Origin: Holacanthus passer
Taxonomy: Eukaryota; Chordata; Actinopteri; Pomacanthidae
Assembly (NCBI GenBank): GCA_025331565.1
Contig: JAFREQ010000040.1
Coordinates: forward strand, 451,501-515,500
Length of the DNA stretch: 64,000 nt
Reading direction: 5' to 3'
The notes below the pieces were generated by a model, which made no database searches, was not told where the DNA came from, and saw nothing but the letters and a program-made list of their open reading frames with translations. Shown one piece after another: positions 17,686 through 32,200 of the stretch. Each line of letters starts with the position of its first letter. Position 1 is the first letter of the stretch. Made by a program: the position numbers and the translations under genes.

Positions 17686-20600
17686 GTGAGTGAAGTAAAC
17701 AGCAAATTTAAACAGAACTGAAGCTTTTAAAAATGAAATCGCTGTTTTGAGTTAACGATAATTCAATGTGCGTATAAAGTTAATGAATTGTGACTTTAGC
17801 GACGCGTTAGCAGCCTTTTACTCAGCTGCTAAAATGCTAAAGCTAATTTATCTAAGGAGAGTAATTAGATTATGTCAGCACTGCTAGAGTAACTATGCGG
17901 CTTTTTGTTTATATGCAGCTGTAATGAGATTTTGTTTTTGACAGACTGTGATGAAGCTACTGAGGAGATGCCTGAGTTGTCTGATGGTGATGATGATGAT
18001 GATGATGAAGAGCAGTGGCAGTGGATGGAGGAGGAGGGGAGTCAGCAGGTTACCTGTCTGTTCTGTGACAGGTGAGGCTGTGCACTGCAGACCTTTACAA
18101 CAGCAACCTGTTTTAGAAATGTGGACATTTGGATGGTTTTCTGCAGTGATGTTCTGTCCTCAGAGAAAAGAAGAGACTGAGTTGTATTTTGAGTTGTGAG
18201 TATTTTTGTGTTTCTGTGTTTCAGTTTGCTGAGCTCTGTTCCTGCCACCCTGCAGCACTGCACAGCTGAGCACCAGGTCAACCTAGTGGATGTGATCAGA
18301 AAACACAGTAAGTAGAAACTGATGCTCTCTGTATCACAGAAGAAATACAGGATTATTCAGTTTTGTGTAAATGGCTCAACCTTCTTCTCCTCTTTAGGTT
18401 TAGACGACTACGGCTACATAAAGATGATCAACTTCATACGGTCAACAGTAAGTGTCGTTTGTAATGACATTTTATTTAATGCTGGAGTAAAGCACACCTT
18501 GTACATAAAGTTTTAAGTCTTAAAATTTAATATTCTGTAAATTTATATATTGTTGAATTTCTCTGATGTTTGCAGTTTTTGTTCTTACCTCGTGTTCATG
18601 GGGAATGGGGATTGTTAATACTACACCGAGGACAACATCTGCTGAAAGATAGATAATATTGATGTGTTTTCTCTCTAAACAAATTTGTGTTTGTAGAAAT
18701 GTGATGCCTCCAGTCTGACGGCGCTGCCAGACGCTGCTTTGCCCTGGGAGAGCGAAGACTTCCTGCGACCGGTCCTACAGGACGATCCCCTGCTGCAGAC
18801 AGGTACAGCAACACCTTTATATTGTATTACACAGATTCTAGTTTTGAACCTTTGAGTAATTGACTGGAGTTTGAGGAACAATCTCAACAGATGTGTCTGT
18901 TTTTAATGTTCAAAGCACCTTGTGGATGTGGCTTGTAATTCACTCACTCACTCACAAACAAACTCACACACTCACATTTAACAGCCTGCTACTTGTTGGT
19001 ACGCTTCAAACTAACTAGTCAGTGCAAAGTGTTGTCTAAACAATATAAGGGCAAAGGTGTTGATATTTTTTTCCAAATGGTTGCAGGCAGGAAGAAAAGC
19101 CTGTTGATAAAGGCATTCATGGTTGCACTCAATTGTAAATGTGAAAAGTGGCTGAAGTAGTTTTGTGAAGAATCAAAAAAGAGTTTGAAATAGAATAGTT
19201 TAATATTCAGTCCTGGTCAAACGCTCTGTAAAGTGCATGTGCTTGTCAGATTGTCAGTTGTAGGAAGTTGCAAGAATTGTCAGATGCAGACTCCCCTTTG
19301 CAACGTTGAAAATTTGTTCGGGAAACAAGTTCCAGATGCTGTTCAATGATCCAACAAGCACTTTGATTGAGGCGTACTGACGCCTTCCAGCTAAATGCAT
19401 GCCTGATGACGTTTGTCAGAGGACACGTCACGTTACCTGACTGCACTTACAGTACTGAGATTAACTAGAGTGGAGAATCTGCTGACGTGACTGCTCAGTA
19501 TACACAGTCTGAAACATGTTTGAACTCCATGATCACACAGCCGGTCAATAGTGGACATTTGATTTTGCAGGAAAGAGATTAAAAGTGGTGTCTGATTTTA
19601 TCCTCAAAGACCAAAATCTGTTTCTCAGATCACTATTCAGTATCTCTGAGCCCAAGTCAGGACGACACAGGACGGTTTCAGTTTTTTGGAGGGGCAGCTG
19701 GTTCAGATTGCTGTTCTGCCTCTTTTTCAGATCGCTGAACTGATACTGTATCTTGTTTAGTAAAAGTCACAAAATAATTTGTTATAGAATTTTGTAGTTG
19801 TGACTTTTGTGCTGTTTTCTCACAACCACCTTCACCTGCTCGAATCCCTTTTAAAAACCCTCAGAGAAGGAGATGGGTTCAGTTTTGTGTGTAGCTGCAG
19901 AGAACATCGTGCGTCTTTGTGTTCAGCCTACGTATTTTATTTCTGTTTGTCTCCCCTCTCTTTGCTTCTGGCAGATCCTGAGGAGCTCTGTGATGTCCAG
20001 GGTTTGAACATGTCAACATGTCAGTCATCTAGGGGTGAGTCCCATGATGCACTGCTGCAGAGGGCACAGGCCGCTGAGGAGAGAGCCCGTCGCTCAGAGG
20101 AGGCGCTGGCCAGAGCCATGGACGACCTGCACAAGCTCAAGTCAGTGATTCAGCCTTTTCACATTTTTTATAGCCACTAGATGTGATAAGTTAGTCTTAT
20201 TAGTTTATTTCAGTTTCTTTTGTTATTTATTATATTTCCAATTTTGGGTAGATTTTTTTTTCTGTTCTTGAGAGCTTGCAATGTACTTGTGTTGCTTTAC
20301 TTCTGCACTACCCTCCTGAGGCCAGCAGGGGGACACAGTGAACCCAGTATAGCAGAAAAATTCACTCGAGTACCTTGTGGAAGAAGTTTGGAGGAAGGGG
20401 AAAGATAAAAAAGGGAAGGGAAAATTCCACTGCAGCATGGAGGTTAAAGTGAGGAGGGGAGGTAGGAAGGGGGGCAATAAGGGAAAATTACAGAAAGAGA
20501 GAGGTGGGGGCGGGGGTGTTGGAGGAGAGTTAGAAAGATGAATGCCTCCCGTCTCCTCCATTTACTGCTACGTCCTGCATGAAGGTTGTGTGTGCTTTCC

Positions 20601-21163
20601 GCTTTCTGGCCGCCGCTTTTGTCCCATGTCCCAATATAAGAAGTTAAACTCAGATCTGTCCTGTCTTCTTTCAGGCTGCTGGCTCAGGGTTTGGTACTGA
20701 ACGCGGAAACCAGCAAATCCGGTAACCTGGGCACTGTGGCCGAGCTCCGAGAGGACGAGGACGAGGCCTACTTCAGCTCCTACGGCCATTATGGCATCCA
20801 CGAGGAGATGCTGAAGGTCTGAGTTGTACAAACACACACACATATACACACACTGACCAGGCCTGCAGGTCTCAGTACAGTGTTGTGAGTCACTTCCTCC
20901 AGGCGCATCAGACTCTGCAGAGCAGAAGTGGGTTCATCAGCACACGTCTTGGCTGAAAGATTTCGATGTAGCATGTAAATGAAAATGATCATCTTTATGC
21001 ACACATTGATACTGAGGACAAGACATTTTCTCAAAAGTGACAAATCAGCAATAAGTGCCGAGCTCTCATGTGAGACGCCGGCATGCACGGCGGATGCTCG
21101 AAACGTGGAAATTAATTTTTACACTGCTCAAGCGCTGAAAGCTGAAAGTGTCAGCAAGCTGAG

Positions 21164-21208
<45 letters not shown>

Positions 21209-24200
21209 GGGGGGGTGTCGGCTCTGTCTCCTCCCTTCCTGTTCTACTTACCGCACGCAGTGCTTAGACATATTCCTGTTGGCTCTCCTGATTGGTGCTA
21301 AGCACTGTTAAGTTTTGCGTCATGTGTGTGCGTCAGGCTGTAAACTCCATCAGAGCCTCAGGAGGGGCCAGGAGCACGTGATTTGGGGGCTTTGCGGTAG
21401 AATGTGGTCAACTCTTTTACAGGTCGACGTGAAGTGCATCACCTATGACGCACTGTGTTTGTGTCTGCGTGTGTGTGTGTGAGACTATGAAAGATGTTTC
21501 ATGCTCTCTGAGTTTCGTCAGTTAGAGTTATGTCACTTTTGTTTAAAACAAATCAACTTTTAATTTGTTACTGACAATATTAGCCTGACCTGTAAACCTG
21601 CCTCACTTTGCATCACGGAGCTGAATCCACCAAGAATTCAAATTTGGATTTGAAGAGAGCTATTTTTCAAACTGCAAAAAGTTTTAATTATAGCCTTCCT
21701 TGTAAACATTGTCTTCATGGACAGGTTTTGGTTTTGTTTTCAAATGTAAAACAAGACCCATGTACAGTTCAAGAGCTATTGTTTGTGATCCTAATCAATC
21801 CTAATGTAAGTGATAGAAGACGAATTCCAAAGTGTCGAAGCTAATTTGAAGCATCAGCAGTCTGAATTGGCCAAACCTCTTAATGTTCCCTGCTGATGTT
21901 ATGGACGGAAAGAACAAATAGAGCAGCCTATAACTCTTTCAATGTACATATGGTCATGCTTATGGGGAACATAACTTTCAACCAGTCTTAGGAGGTAAAA
22001 TTCACCCCATGCATATGTGAACTGTTTTTAGTTTCACCTTACACAACAGAACAACACAAACCTGCAATAATACCAGATTCTCAGCTGCACTGTTGCTCAT
22101 AAAGATAGCAATTAAATGCTTTTTCCAAATCATTCAACCTTAAGTCTAAATGCTGTTTGACGTTTTTCTACAGCAGCATGGACTCTGGTTATTTATACAT
22201 AAATTTCAACTTGTAATAGCCTCAGATTTATATAATAATACGTATTGAATTTAACTTCCTCAAATCCACTGTACCTTACACTAATGCATGTTACTGTCGT
22301 TTCAACAGACTCTGTAGCTTTTCCTCCAGAGAGGAGTTACTGGGGTTTGTGGGCTGATTTGATTGACAGGTTAATTAGGCAGTCCTGACCTGACCTCCGC
22401 CAGAAAAATATCAGGCTCCCTCCCACTTGTATTTATCCCATAGATTTGCTCTGAAATTTTAAGAATCCCCCAGCGTCTGTTTGGTCTGCTGTTATCTGCA
22501 CCTGTGTCGAAAAAGCTTTACATGCCATGCTCTTAAGATTGTTTTTCCCAAGAGGAGGTGATAAGGCCAGTGCTGAATTTTAACTTACAGCATAAGCATC
22601 CTAATACAAGAAGTCGTAGAACGCTAATGATCTGCAAAGGATAGATTTAGAAACAGTAAGCCTTATTTTAATTTTTGCCGTGCACATTAATATATTATTT
22701 TCTGTCTTTTGCACAATAAAAGTTGGTGTCTATGTCTCTTGTAATTCATTTGTGAATATTCTCTCCCCAGGATAAAGTGCGCACAGAAAGCTACCGCGAC
22801 TTCATGTACCGCAACCCTGACGTCTTCAAAGACAAGGTGAGCTGGCCGAACAAATGCAACCACATATGTGTGTATTAATGTGTGTATACAGTACGTGCAG
22901 GGTAGCTGGTTTAATATACAACCAAGCCTATTAACAAAAATAGGCGAGCGCACTTCACAGGAAAGACATTAATAAGGTGATGGTGTCTGATTTAAAACAC
23001 AGTGTGATTTTATTAGCGCCTCGAATGTCGACTGCAGAGTGCTGATAACAGACACGTGCAATCCACCACCAAACCAATAACAACCCCCCCTGAAAAAACC
23101 CGTCCAACTCGCACCCCCACCCCTCTCTATTCCATTGCCTTTAGTTGCAGGAAGCAGTGGCCTGTATCATGACCATCCATTATATGGGCGGCTGCTGGTT
23201 AGTGCTGGGATGAGGCTGTAGAGGAGGGAGGCAGGCTGCGTTGATGGGAACGTACATTATCCCTGTCAGAGCGAAACATTCGGCAGAGAGGGAAGTGTCA
23301 CCTTCTACAGGAAGTAGTGGATACAGAACAAAACAGGATATTCTTGTTTCAGCAGTGTTAAGATGGAGGAGTTTACAGAAAGATGGAGGAAGGAGTTGAG
23401 CGTTGTGTTGAGTCAGCAGTGTGTTGCCGACCCTCTGTGAACCCATAAAGGCAGCGGGATGTTGCCTTAAATAGAGACACACATAAACACAGCGTTACAT
23501 ATAGATGCGTGTACAGTCGCTGCAGCTGTGCCTCTGTCATTTAGCACCAGTCGGGGGTGAAGATGAACAAGCTGTAACCTATGGGAACCTGAAATAGATG
23601 TGATTAAAAACTCGGTCAACAATAACGATGGCTGGAGTGAAAAACTTACTTGGGGCACCAGAAGATGTAGAAGTAGTTTGATCAGTAATGGTGCTGAGGA
23701 GTTTGAACAAGCTCATCATACCGAACATACATACATTAATTTGGATGCCTTGACCTCCAGATGTTTGTACAGATGTGGACATGATCACTTTGTAGTTTAT
23801 ACAATCCTTTAAAAAATCTGCACTGTGCTGCACCAGCCTCCGTGACAGCTTGTTCATTTTTTATCGTCTACCTTCGGGTTTTGATTTTCCAACAAAGTAA
23901 CGTGAATGTACCAGCTAACGTGCGTGATGTGAATGCAACGTACTGTTGAAAGAAAGAACTACCATTGAAACATCTAAAATGAAACGCAAGAAAAAAACAC
24001 TTTATATATAACCCCACCCCCTTCCCCTCCCGTCCTGCAGGTGGTGCTCGATGTGGGCTGTGGGACTGGCATACTGTCCATGTTCGCTGCCAGATCTGGG
24101 GCCAAGAAGGTCATAGCAGTCGACCAATCAGAAATCATCTATCAGGCCATGGACATAGTCAGGTGAGACACACACTCTTTTTGTTCTTCAGGTATGTATA

Positions 24201-26002
24201 TAAATCTTTTTCTACCCCAGTACATTGGAGGTTAATGGATTTCATTTATGGTTCTCACAGCAATGAAAACTAACATTTTTTAACCTGAATAGCAGCTTGT
24301 CCTTCATGTGCAGTTAACATGCGAACAGATTAGCTTACGTCAGTCATGTGACCCTCACCTTCCACATCATAGCGGCCCCCTTGAGAGCAAAGAGTAGACA
24401 GGTCTTTCCTTTCTGTGCACCAGAGCATTGTGGGAGTAGAGGTCTCTGTGACCTCCAGCCACCTTTTATTTGTTGCAGCTGGTTGACTTCAATAGAGCCG
24501 CTGTCAGTCGCGTGGCCATAACGCACATAATTTACACCTGCGGTTTGACTCATTCACCCCTCGCCTCTCGTCCCCTGCGGCAGCTTCAGTCCGAGGGCCT
24601 GCAGTCTCACGCACACACATGTAGATGACCCCCTGCTGGGACCTTTAATGCAGTCCTCAGTCCAATTTCAGGTGCCGTGTGTTTCCAGTTTTCCAGCAGC
24701 CTGTTCTTCACAGTGGAGTCATTTACCTCCACCAGAGCCTCCGCTGTCCCCACGTCTACCTGCAGCCGCTTCCTCCATCACACCCCGGCCTCTAAAATGC
24801 ATTTTTGAGTTAGGGGCCATTATGGCTGCTATTATTACCGTTATGTAAGAGGGTGTCGTATAAGCAAAACAACGGGGTTTGCTGAAGGAAAAGGACGTTT
24901 TAATTTTACAGCCCACTGACTCGCTGTTGGAGTGTGTGTTGGCATGCAAGCCGCGTCGCAGGTTCGCCAGCGGTGAAGATTCAGCCAAAGAAAGATCTGT
25001 AACCCCCCACGCTCTCACACATGTACGCATACTAACACACACATACAGACACACACATGGCCCTCGGGTCCCTTTAAATCTACTGTTTGCCAGGGCTGTG
25101 ATTTTAAAGCTCTTACTTTTGCGTGTGTGCGCATGCGGCCGGCCTTTGTGTGTCCGTCACTTCCTCTCGATGTTAATATCAGGATTGTAATTAAAGTGGC
25201 TCCTGTTGGTTAGGCAGGAGCATCCATCTCCTGTCTCCACTCCGTCGCCGGAGTTTAAATGAAAAGCTCGATGTGACTTCCTTCCTTCACAGTCGCTTCC
25301 TTAATGGATAATGTCTAAATACGTTTTTTAAAGTGGCTGGAATTGATGGATTATCCAATAGAATGCTTTGAATTGTGACAACAAAGTGAAACAAAATGTG
25401 TAAGATTTTATGTAAATGATAAACATTCTACTTTTAATGATGACATGAACTAAAGCTAATCAGATTATCAGTTTGTGGATGTTTATTATTTGACTTAAAG
25501 AATGCTGATCAGCGATTTACAAGCCAGGAACACACATTATGTTTACATGTCATTACGGACGACCCGGCAAATATTTGTGTTCTAATTTGTGTCTTTCATT
25601 ATCCCAAAAACATGATTAAAATCAAAGTTGGCAAAGTGTAATTTATTTTGTAATTTATTTACTTGTTTAATTTGCCAAGTTGATTCTTAGAAACTTCATT
25701 TTTAAATCTTATTTTCTTTATTGCTTTTTCGTTCTTAATGTATAAGTCCTGAAAGAAAAAACAACAACAAAAAGCAACTTCTATACTACTGAGGACCCGC
25801 ACTGACATGCATTCCCCAGCCCCTTGTCCTGACTTAAAACTAATTCTTAAACCTAACCCTTAAAACCAAATATGAACCCCCTCACAGCTCTTTGAAGGTC
25901 TGTCTGTGAGTGAGGACCAGCCAGGACATCCTCACTTTCCAGAAAATGTCCCCAATTCCAAGGACTAAAACTCAAATTGGTTCTCACAAAGATAGATGTA
26001 CC

Positions 26003-26044
<42 letters not shown>

Positions 26045-26172
26045 CAGACCTACAAAGCCGCACAGATACTGACTCTCTCCCCAGAGTCCTGACATTGTCC
26101 TCTAAATTACCCCAATAATGAGATTACAGTGTTTCCCTCTTGTGAAAGGTGGAGGTGGTGGGGGGTTGTGGG

Positions 26173-26208
<36 letters not shown>

Positions 26209-29200
26209 ATTCTGGGAGGAGGTGATAGCAGAGCAGCAGAGAGGGGAGAGACAGTTCAAGATAAGGATCGCTGCCACAGAAATGCACTCTGGGCCGCTGT
26301 GAGTAATTGTTCTGTCCTCGGTAACATTAGCTGTCATGATAATGGAATATTCACAGAGATTGATACCCGGACTGGCCGGTCTGAAAGGAAGGATCATTTA
26401 AACAGCAGCGCTGATCTTACAGTCCTCACCTGAGCCTGACACCTCTGCAGGCCTACAGTTACAGTGCCCCCCCCTCCATCCTCACTCCCTACACGACTCC
26501 GGAAAACCTGGAAATATACTGTACTTAAAAAGGAAGATGGTGATTTACAGATCTTGTCAAGTTGGAAGAAAATTGCCCAGAATTTATGGAAATTGTGTGT
26601 TGTAGAGTTTGAATATATTTCTAGATCATCCATTTTATAACGTTTGTAATTAACGTGACTGATGTTCTTATCAGTTATTTATATTTTCAGCGACTTAAAG
26701 CGAGGTCAGTGAGCTGCCTCATCACTATTTATATATTAATAGTAATAATAATATGACAGAGATTCATCTCCCAACTTTTCATGAGCCACAACTTTACTGT
26801 TTTTGTTCACTCTCATCAACCTCATTTCCACTTGTGATGTGGAAAAAGCTTGGATAAAACCAGTGTGCACGACCTGATGAGGAACAAACAGAAAGTTGAT
26901 GACCAACTGACGAACTTGAACTACTGGTTTGTTGGGATCTGGGTGATGTGAATTTGATGCGAGTCATTTTTTAAACTCCTCTGACTCTTGATTGTTTTCC
27001 ACAGGTCCAACCAGCTGGAGGACAAGATCACTCTGATCAAAGGCCGCATAGAAGACATCAACCTCCCTGTGGAGAAGGTGGACATCATCATCTCAGAATG
27101 GATGGTCAGTCATATTTACACTCATGTACATGCTGTCTGCTCTGTGGAAGTTTAGGTCAGTCAGAAGATGTCATCCACTAGATTTAAGATCAATGTTTAT
27201 ATTAAATCATCTTTATATGCACATGAGGGTTCAGCTGGTTCATGCATGCGTTTACCTTCTGAGATCTCATATGGTCACTTGATTCAAAGCCTTTCGGACT
27301 TGACTAGTGTGGACACCTCGGGTCAGACTGAAAACAACTCCCTGCTGTTAATCACGTTATGGCTTTTTATGACATTGTTGGAGTATTAAGTGGGCAGGAC
27401 TAAAACAGCACAGGTGGATGAATGGTGTGGAGGTGGAAGTGTGTATGAACAGTGTGTGAATTAAGATGTACATAGTGGAAAGATGGTGATACTGACAAAT
27501 GGCTGAAGCTCTGACACCATCACAATACATAACCAGGATCCAATACAACGCATGCATCCACACCCACAGAGGAGGATTTGCTTCCCATAGCAGGAACAAC
27601 ACGCGTGTGAGTCATGATGTTGACGATGGCTCAGTTTTCAGTTGTTCATGTAAACCATGGCAGTGTACACAATTAGAGCCTGACCATGAACGCCTGAATC
27701 GAATGCAGCCATCATTGAGCTTACAGTGGATCCAGTGTGTCTGTGCCGTAACTTTTATTAATGCTGTGATAAGTCAAAGAGTCATTGACAGCTTTAAACA
27801 TGTCATTTCTCAAATTCGGTTTCAGTAGTTCTCCACAAATGAAGCTTAATAAAGCTTAATAAGAATGTGCAGCTCTGTGTCACAGCACTATTGAATATGC
27901 ATTTACAACACTTAGGTTTCTGACTATACAGTAGAAAACCAAAGAATAGAGCGAAGAATAGGAAATCGTTAACAAGCTTGTTGATGGAGTCTGCGCCTGT
28001 TTTTGTCTTTCCTCGCCATTAGAATGGTTCTTGTTTGTCCTTATGTGATTATAGGGAACTCCTAGTTTTGCCTGGATCTTAAAATATAATTAGTTTGATT
28101 TCATGTTTCGTGGAAGTAACTTGGAAGCTTATCTTCCATCACATATATGCAAATACCCAAAATGTAGATGCTCAACTAGATCTCAGATTGGTCTATTCCC
28201 AGCCAATGAACATGCAGAATCCAAGGTAGCAGTGATGCATGTTTTAAACATGGCTCAAACGGGACTAAACTTGACCATGAGCTCCTCTGAATACCTAACC
28301 AGGAAGAGCAGTCCTCCTTCCCCTTGATGCCCATTTATCAGGGAGATTCTCTGTGGCGATACAGGCGGGACGGCCAAAGTTGAACGCACCGCTGAAGTCA
28401 TCCCTAATTCATGAGCATCCCGTATCTGTCCCCCCTCCACCTCCCCCATCCATCGTGAAACCCCAGGGTCACGAGCTGGGGTCGCCAGCCAGAGCCTTCC
28501 CATCCTCTCGCCAGGGAAATTGAAATTCGGCGGTTGACGTGCTGGTGGAACGGTGAAGGATAAGGGGCGTAATCTCCGATGACACCAGCTCAGAGAGCGC
28601 TAATAAATCTAAGAATTCTCCAGTCACTTCTCATCACAGCAGCGATGGCAGACATTTCTCAGAGTGGCCAGAACTTCAAGAGCTGCCCTCCAATCTGCCT
28701 GTGTAAAATGGAAAAATGACAGTTGTCACAGGAGTAGACTTCTGGCTGCCGTAAATGGCTTTAGACTGTATTAAACTATAATGGCTTTGTCTTATAGCCA
28801 GGTAGTGTCTTATTACCCGAGAGGGATTCTGGAGATGTCATCACTCTAATATGTATTTTTTTTTTTTTTTTTTTTTTGGCTTCAGTTGCCCTTTTTCTCA
28901 GACTGTCATATAAATCATGGATGCTGTTTTTTTAAGGCTTGTTTAAAGTCACATATTTTACCTTCTAAATGAATTTTCCACATCATTTAATTTTTTCATT
29001 GTAAAAATAAATTTCCTAAATATTTTACAACATATTTTTAAAAAAGAAAGGGGAATTCCTACGTCGGGATGCCAGACTGATCCCTTCCCTCTGAAATAAC
29101 TTTTTATTACAAAATCTAAATTCAAATGTGTTTTATTAAAATCTCATTTAACTCCTCTTGTTGGTGCTCAGAGAAACAATTATGTTTCCCTCTTGTCCAA

Positions 29201-32200
29201 ATATTTTTTCAGCGATAGCCATTTAGATTCTGTAATTACCTTTCTGGATAATATCTTCATTTTCGACGGTGGAGTCCACCATTCATTGGATCACTGTTTG
29301 TAATTTTATCTCATTGATGTCAGCCTCATTGTTACAACTGGTGCAGTCATATCAGACCTGTATTAAGTTACTGCTAATGCAACCCAAACATTTCCTACTA
29401 GTTCACATTGAAAGAACTCGACTGGCTCAACTAGCAGTCACAGGAAACGCAACACATTTGTCATCGAGGTTAACACTGACAGCAGCTGTTCATCTGAAAT
29501 ATGTCAACATGACAACGGCCATTTTCATCATTTTTTGGACAGTGTATCAGTTTTAGATTTTACAGGGAGTAATGGGATGAGAAGGAGCTGCCACAGCGGC
29601 TAGTTGAAGATCTGCCACACCTCCAGCTCCAGTTATCATGTCCTGCTGTTGTATAGGAAACTTCCGACTTGTGCAGTGTGCAACATGAAATCAGCTCGCG
29701 GTTGCTCATGGCATCAAAAAGAAAAAGTCCAATTATTTAGTAATTTTTGTATTCAAACAATATGTTTGTCTAGCTGCTCTGTAAACAGATACACCTGTTG
29801 CTCATCTGTGTTTGCTGCATCCAAATTTCTGGGTATCAGACCGAGGGAGTATAAGCCACACTTGCCATCGGCACAGTAACTACAGGTGTCACCAAATCAA
29901 CATGAACTGAAATCTTAAGGATCTAAGTCACTTATTATTCTTGTCCAACGCTTCCTGTTCCTCCATGCGTTCTGCCCAAACACCTTGTTTCAAGCATGAA
30001 GGAATAAAGGGGATCTGACCCAAGTGCGGACGACAGAGGCAGACAGTGTAATATGAAAAGGTTGGAGGTACATAAGCTTAGAAGACTGTAAGGCAGGTGA
30101 GGGTCAAAACCAGAGTGGTCAGGTGGGAGGCAGGCAAAGACAGGAAGTGAAACAAGAGAGAGAGAGAGAGAGAGAGTATTTCAAAATCAAACAGGAAACA
30201 AAGACTGAACAAAGGAGAATGAATGGCATGAAATAGAGACATGACATAGGAGCAGGGCAGGATATGACAACATTTAATGCAAGCAAACAACATCAAAATC
30301 ACAAAATATCTTTGTGACTTTGATCAAGGTTCAAATCCTTGGTCTGACATGGCTTTCACTGCCTGTGGTGTCACCTGACCCTGCTCAAAACACACACACA
30401 CACACAAAACACACACACACACACACACACTCAAACACATATTAGAGGCTTGCAGAGGCCTCCAACAGAGAATGGCCAAACTGGGTCAAAGCAATGGCAG
30501 GGATGCACAGGAGGGAATTCTGTCACTAAGAATAGATTAACAGCCAGAATTTCTTCTGTGCAGAGAAGCCACATGCTTTGTGTTCATCCTCTGGTTTGTA
30601 GGAATATGGGATTGATGAACTCAAAAGGAAAGAGCTAAAAAACTCCATTTGAAGACCAGAAGTAAAAACCTCTCACACAGCTTAACAGCAGTTGGTCTTG
30701 GTGGAAAGAATCAGTGCCTCTGTTGTCACTGAACAGTGTAATTAATCTGAAATTTGTGGAATTAATAGGCCGACAGATCCACGCTCTGTGGATCGAGAGA
30801 GCAAGCCTTGGGCTCACTGTGGAAGAGAAAAGCATCACTCCTTTAAAAAAAAAAAAACCAAGAACTTACATTCATCTGTCATCACGTGTGTTGTGATTGA
30901 AAGTGTTGTTCTCTGGCCTGGAAACTAGTCTGTATTGAGTGGAAGGCATTCAATGAAAAATGTTTAGGACTTTGAAAAGATATTAATTCCAGAGAGATGT
31001 AAACTAATGCAGAACATAATTTGAAAAACAGAAAAGAACAGAATGAAAGTTTGCATTAGGGATGTACACAATGAACTGAGCTGCATTGTTCCATAGTCTT
31101 GCAGTTGTTGGAAGCCATATTAGTTTTTAACTTTTAAAATAGGCTGATAATATTCTCTCCTCCCTCTAGTCTTTGTGCAAAGCTGGGCTAATAAGTCACA
31201 GAGCCACAGTTACCTCAGGGTTGGACGCATAAAGATGTGAACTCTCCAACAGGATCTTGATCTCAATGACACTAAGTTGATTAAAGCTTCAGTATCTAAC
31301 AAATGAACTGAACGGATTGATCTTCTCATCTAACTCTCTGTAATCACAGAAATAATTCATCTAAATTTAAAAGCCATCTTTACAGATGCAGTTTTTCGTT
31401 CTTGCATAGCAGTTGATGTTTTATGTTATTATGTATTTATGTATTGACATGTATATTACTCACGCTTTTATTGTTGTTCTATAATTGACCATCAGTTATT
31501 TATTTGTATGCAAAATGTCATAACCAGACGAAACGATATCATAAACAACAGATGTCAGAAATGATGATAAAGAGACAAGGTGTTAAAAAAGGGCAGAATA
31601 TTACTTTAACAATGAATATTTAAGCAAATTGTAGCTTCGTAGAGATAACCTTCAAGTTTTATCTTAAAGTAATAAGTTACTTACCTGACAATTAAGGCCG
31701 TTACGGAAGAGAAACAAAGGATAATATCAGTGAAGTCCAGCTGTCAGAGCTGTTGGACCGAGCAGACGGACAGTGGTTACAGGGCTAATAGACAGAGATG
31801 GGTGATGAATGTGGTGAATCTGTGGCGGCGGAGAAAGGGGGCAAATGAGAGTCTGTCTGCTGTGGCAGTGTTTGAGAGACTGCCTTCAGCAGCGCTGCTG
31901 TCATTTCATAACTCACGACATTGATCGGTCCTCTTTCTCAGCACACGGAAAAACAAACAGTCCAGAGCAGATAAGAGACTTGGGGGGCTGACGGGGAGGA
32001 GGAGGAGAGCCGAGTCCCCCCGAGGCTAAATAAAGATTGTCACTCCGAGATCAATCACAGGTGATGGGCCCGCGAGCTTGATAGTGTTTAATGGCACGGA
32101 CGCACAAATGTGGACATGAAAGTAGACAGTCAGAGGAGAGTTGACTTTAACAAACTTTTGTTCGATAAAATTAGAGTCAGCTGAAGAACTGAAGCCTGAA

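Larger units (their letters stand above)
24163..27004. other. PRMT3 intron 9
   Basis: A 2,842-base intron. It contains a facing pair of (AC)n and (GT)n tracts (26006-26037 and 26175-26207) and two more complex GC-richer patches (about 24650-24860 and 26270-26430). No coding feature was seen. Confidence 0.8.

Noticed and set aside
20031..20040. Ending PRMT3 exon 6 at the strong internal donor
   Set aside because: That would put the join to exon 7 out of phase and delete the conserved helix before the catalytic domain, so 20140 is used as the exon end.
30326..30342. GGTTCAAATCC resembling a tRNA B box, possible tRNA or SINE
   Set aside because: There is no matching A box at the right spacing and no cloverleaf can be drawn.
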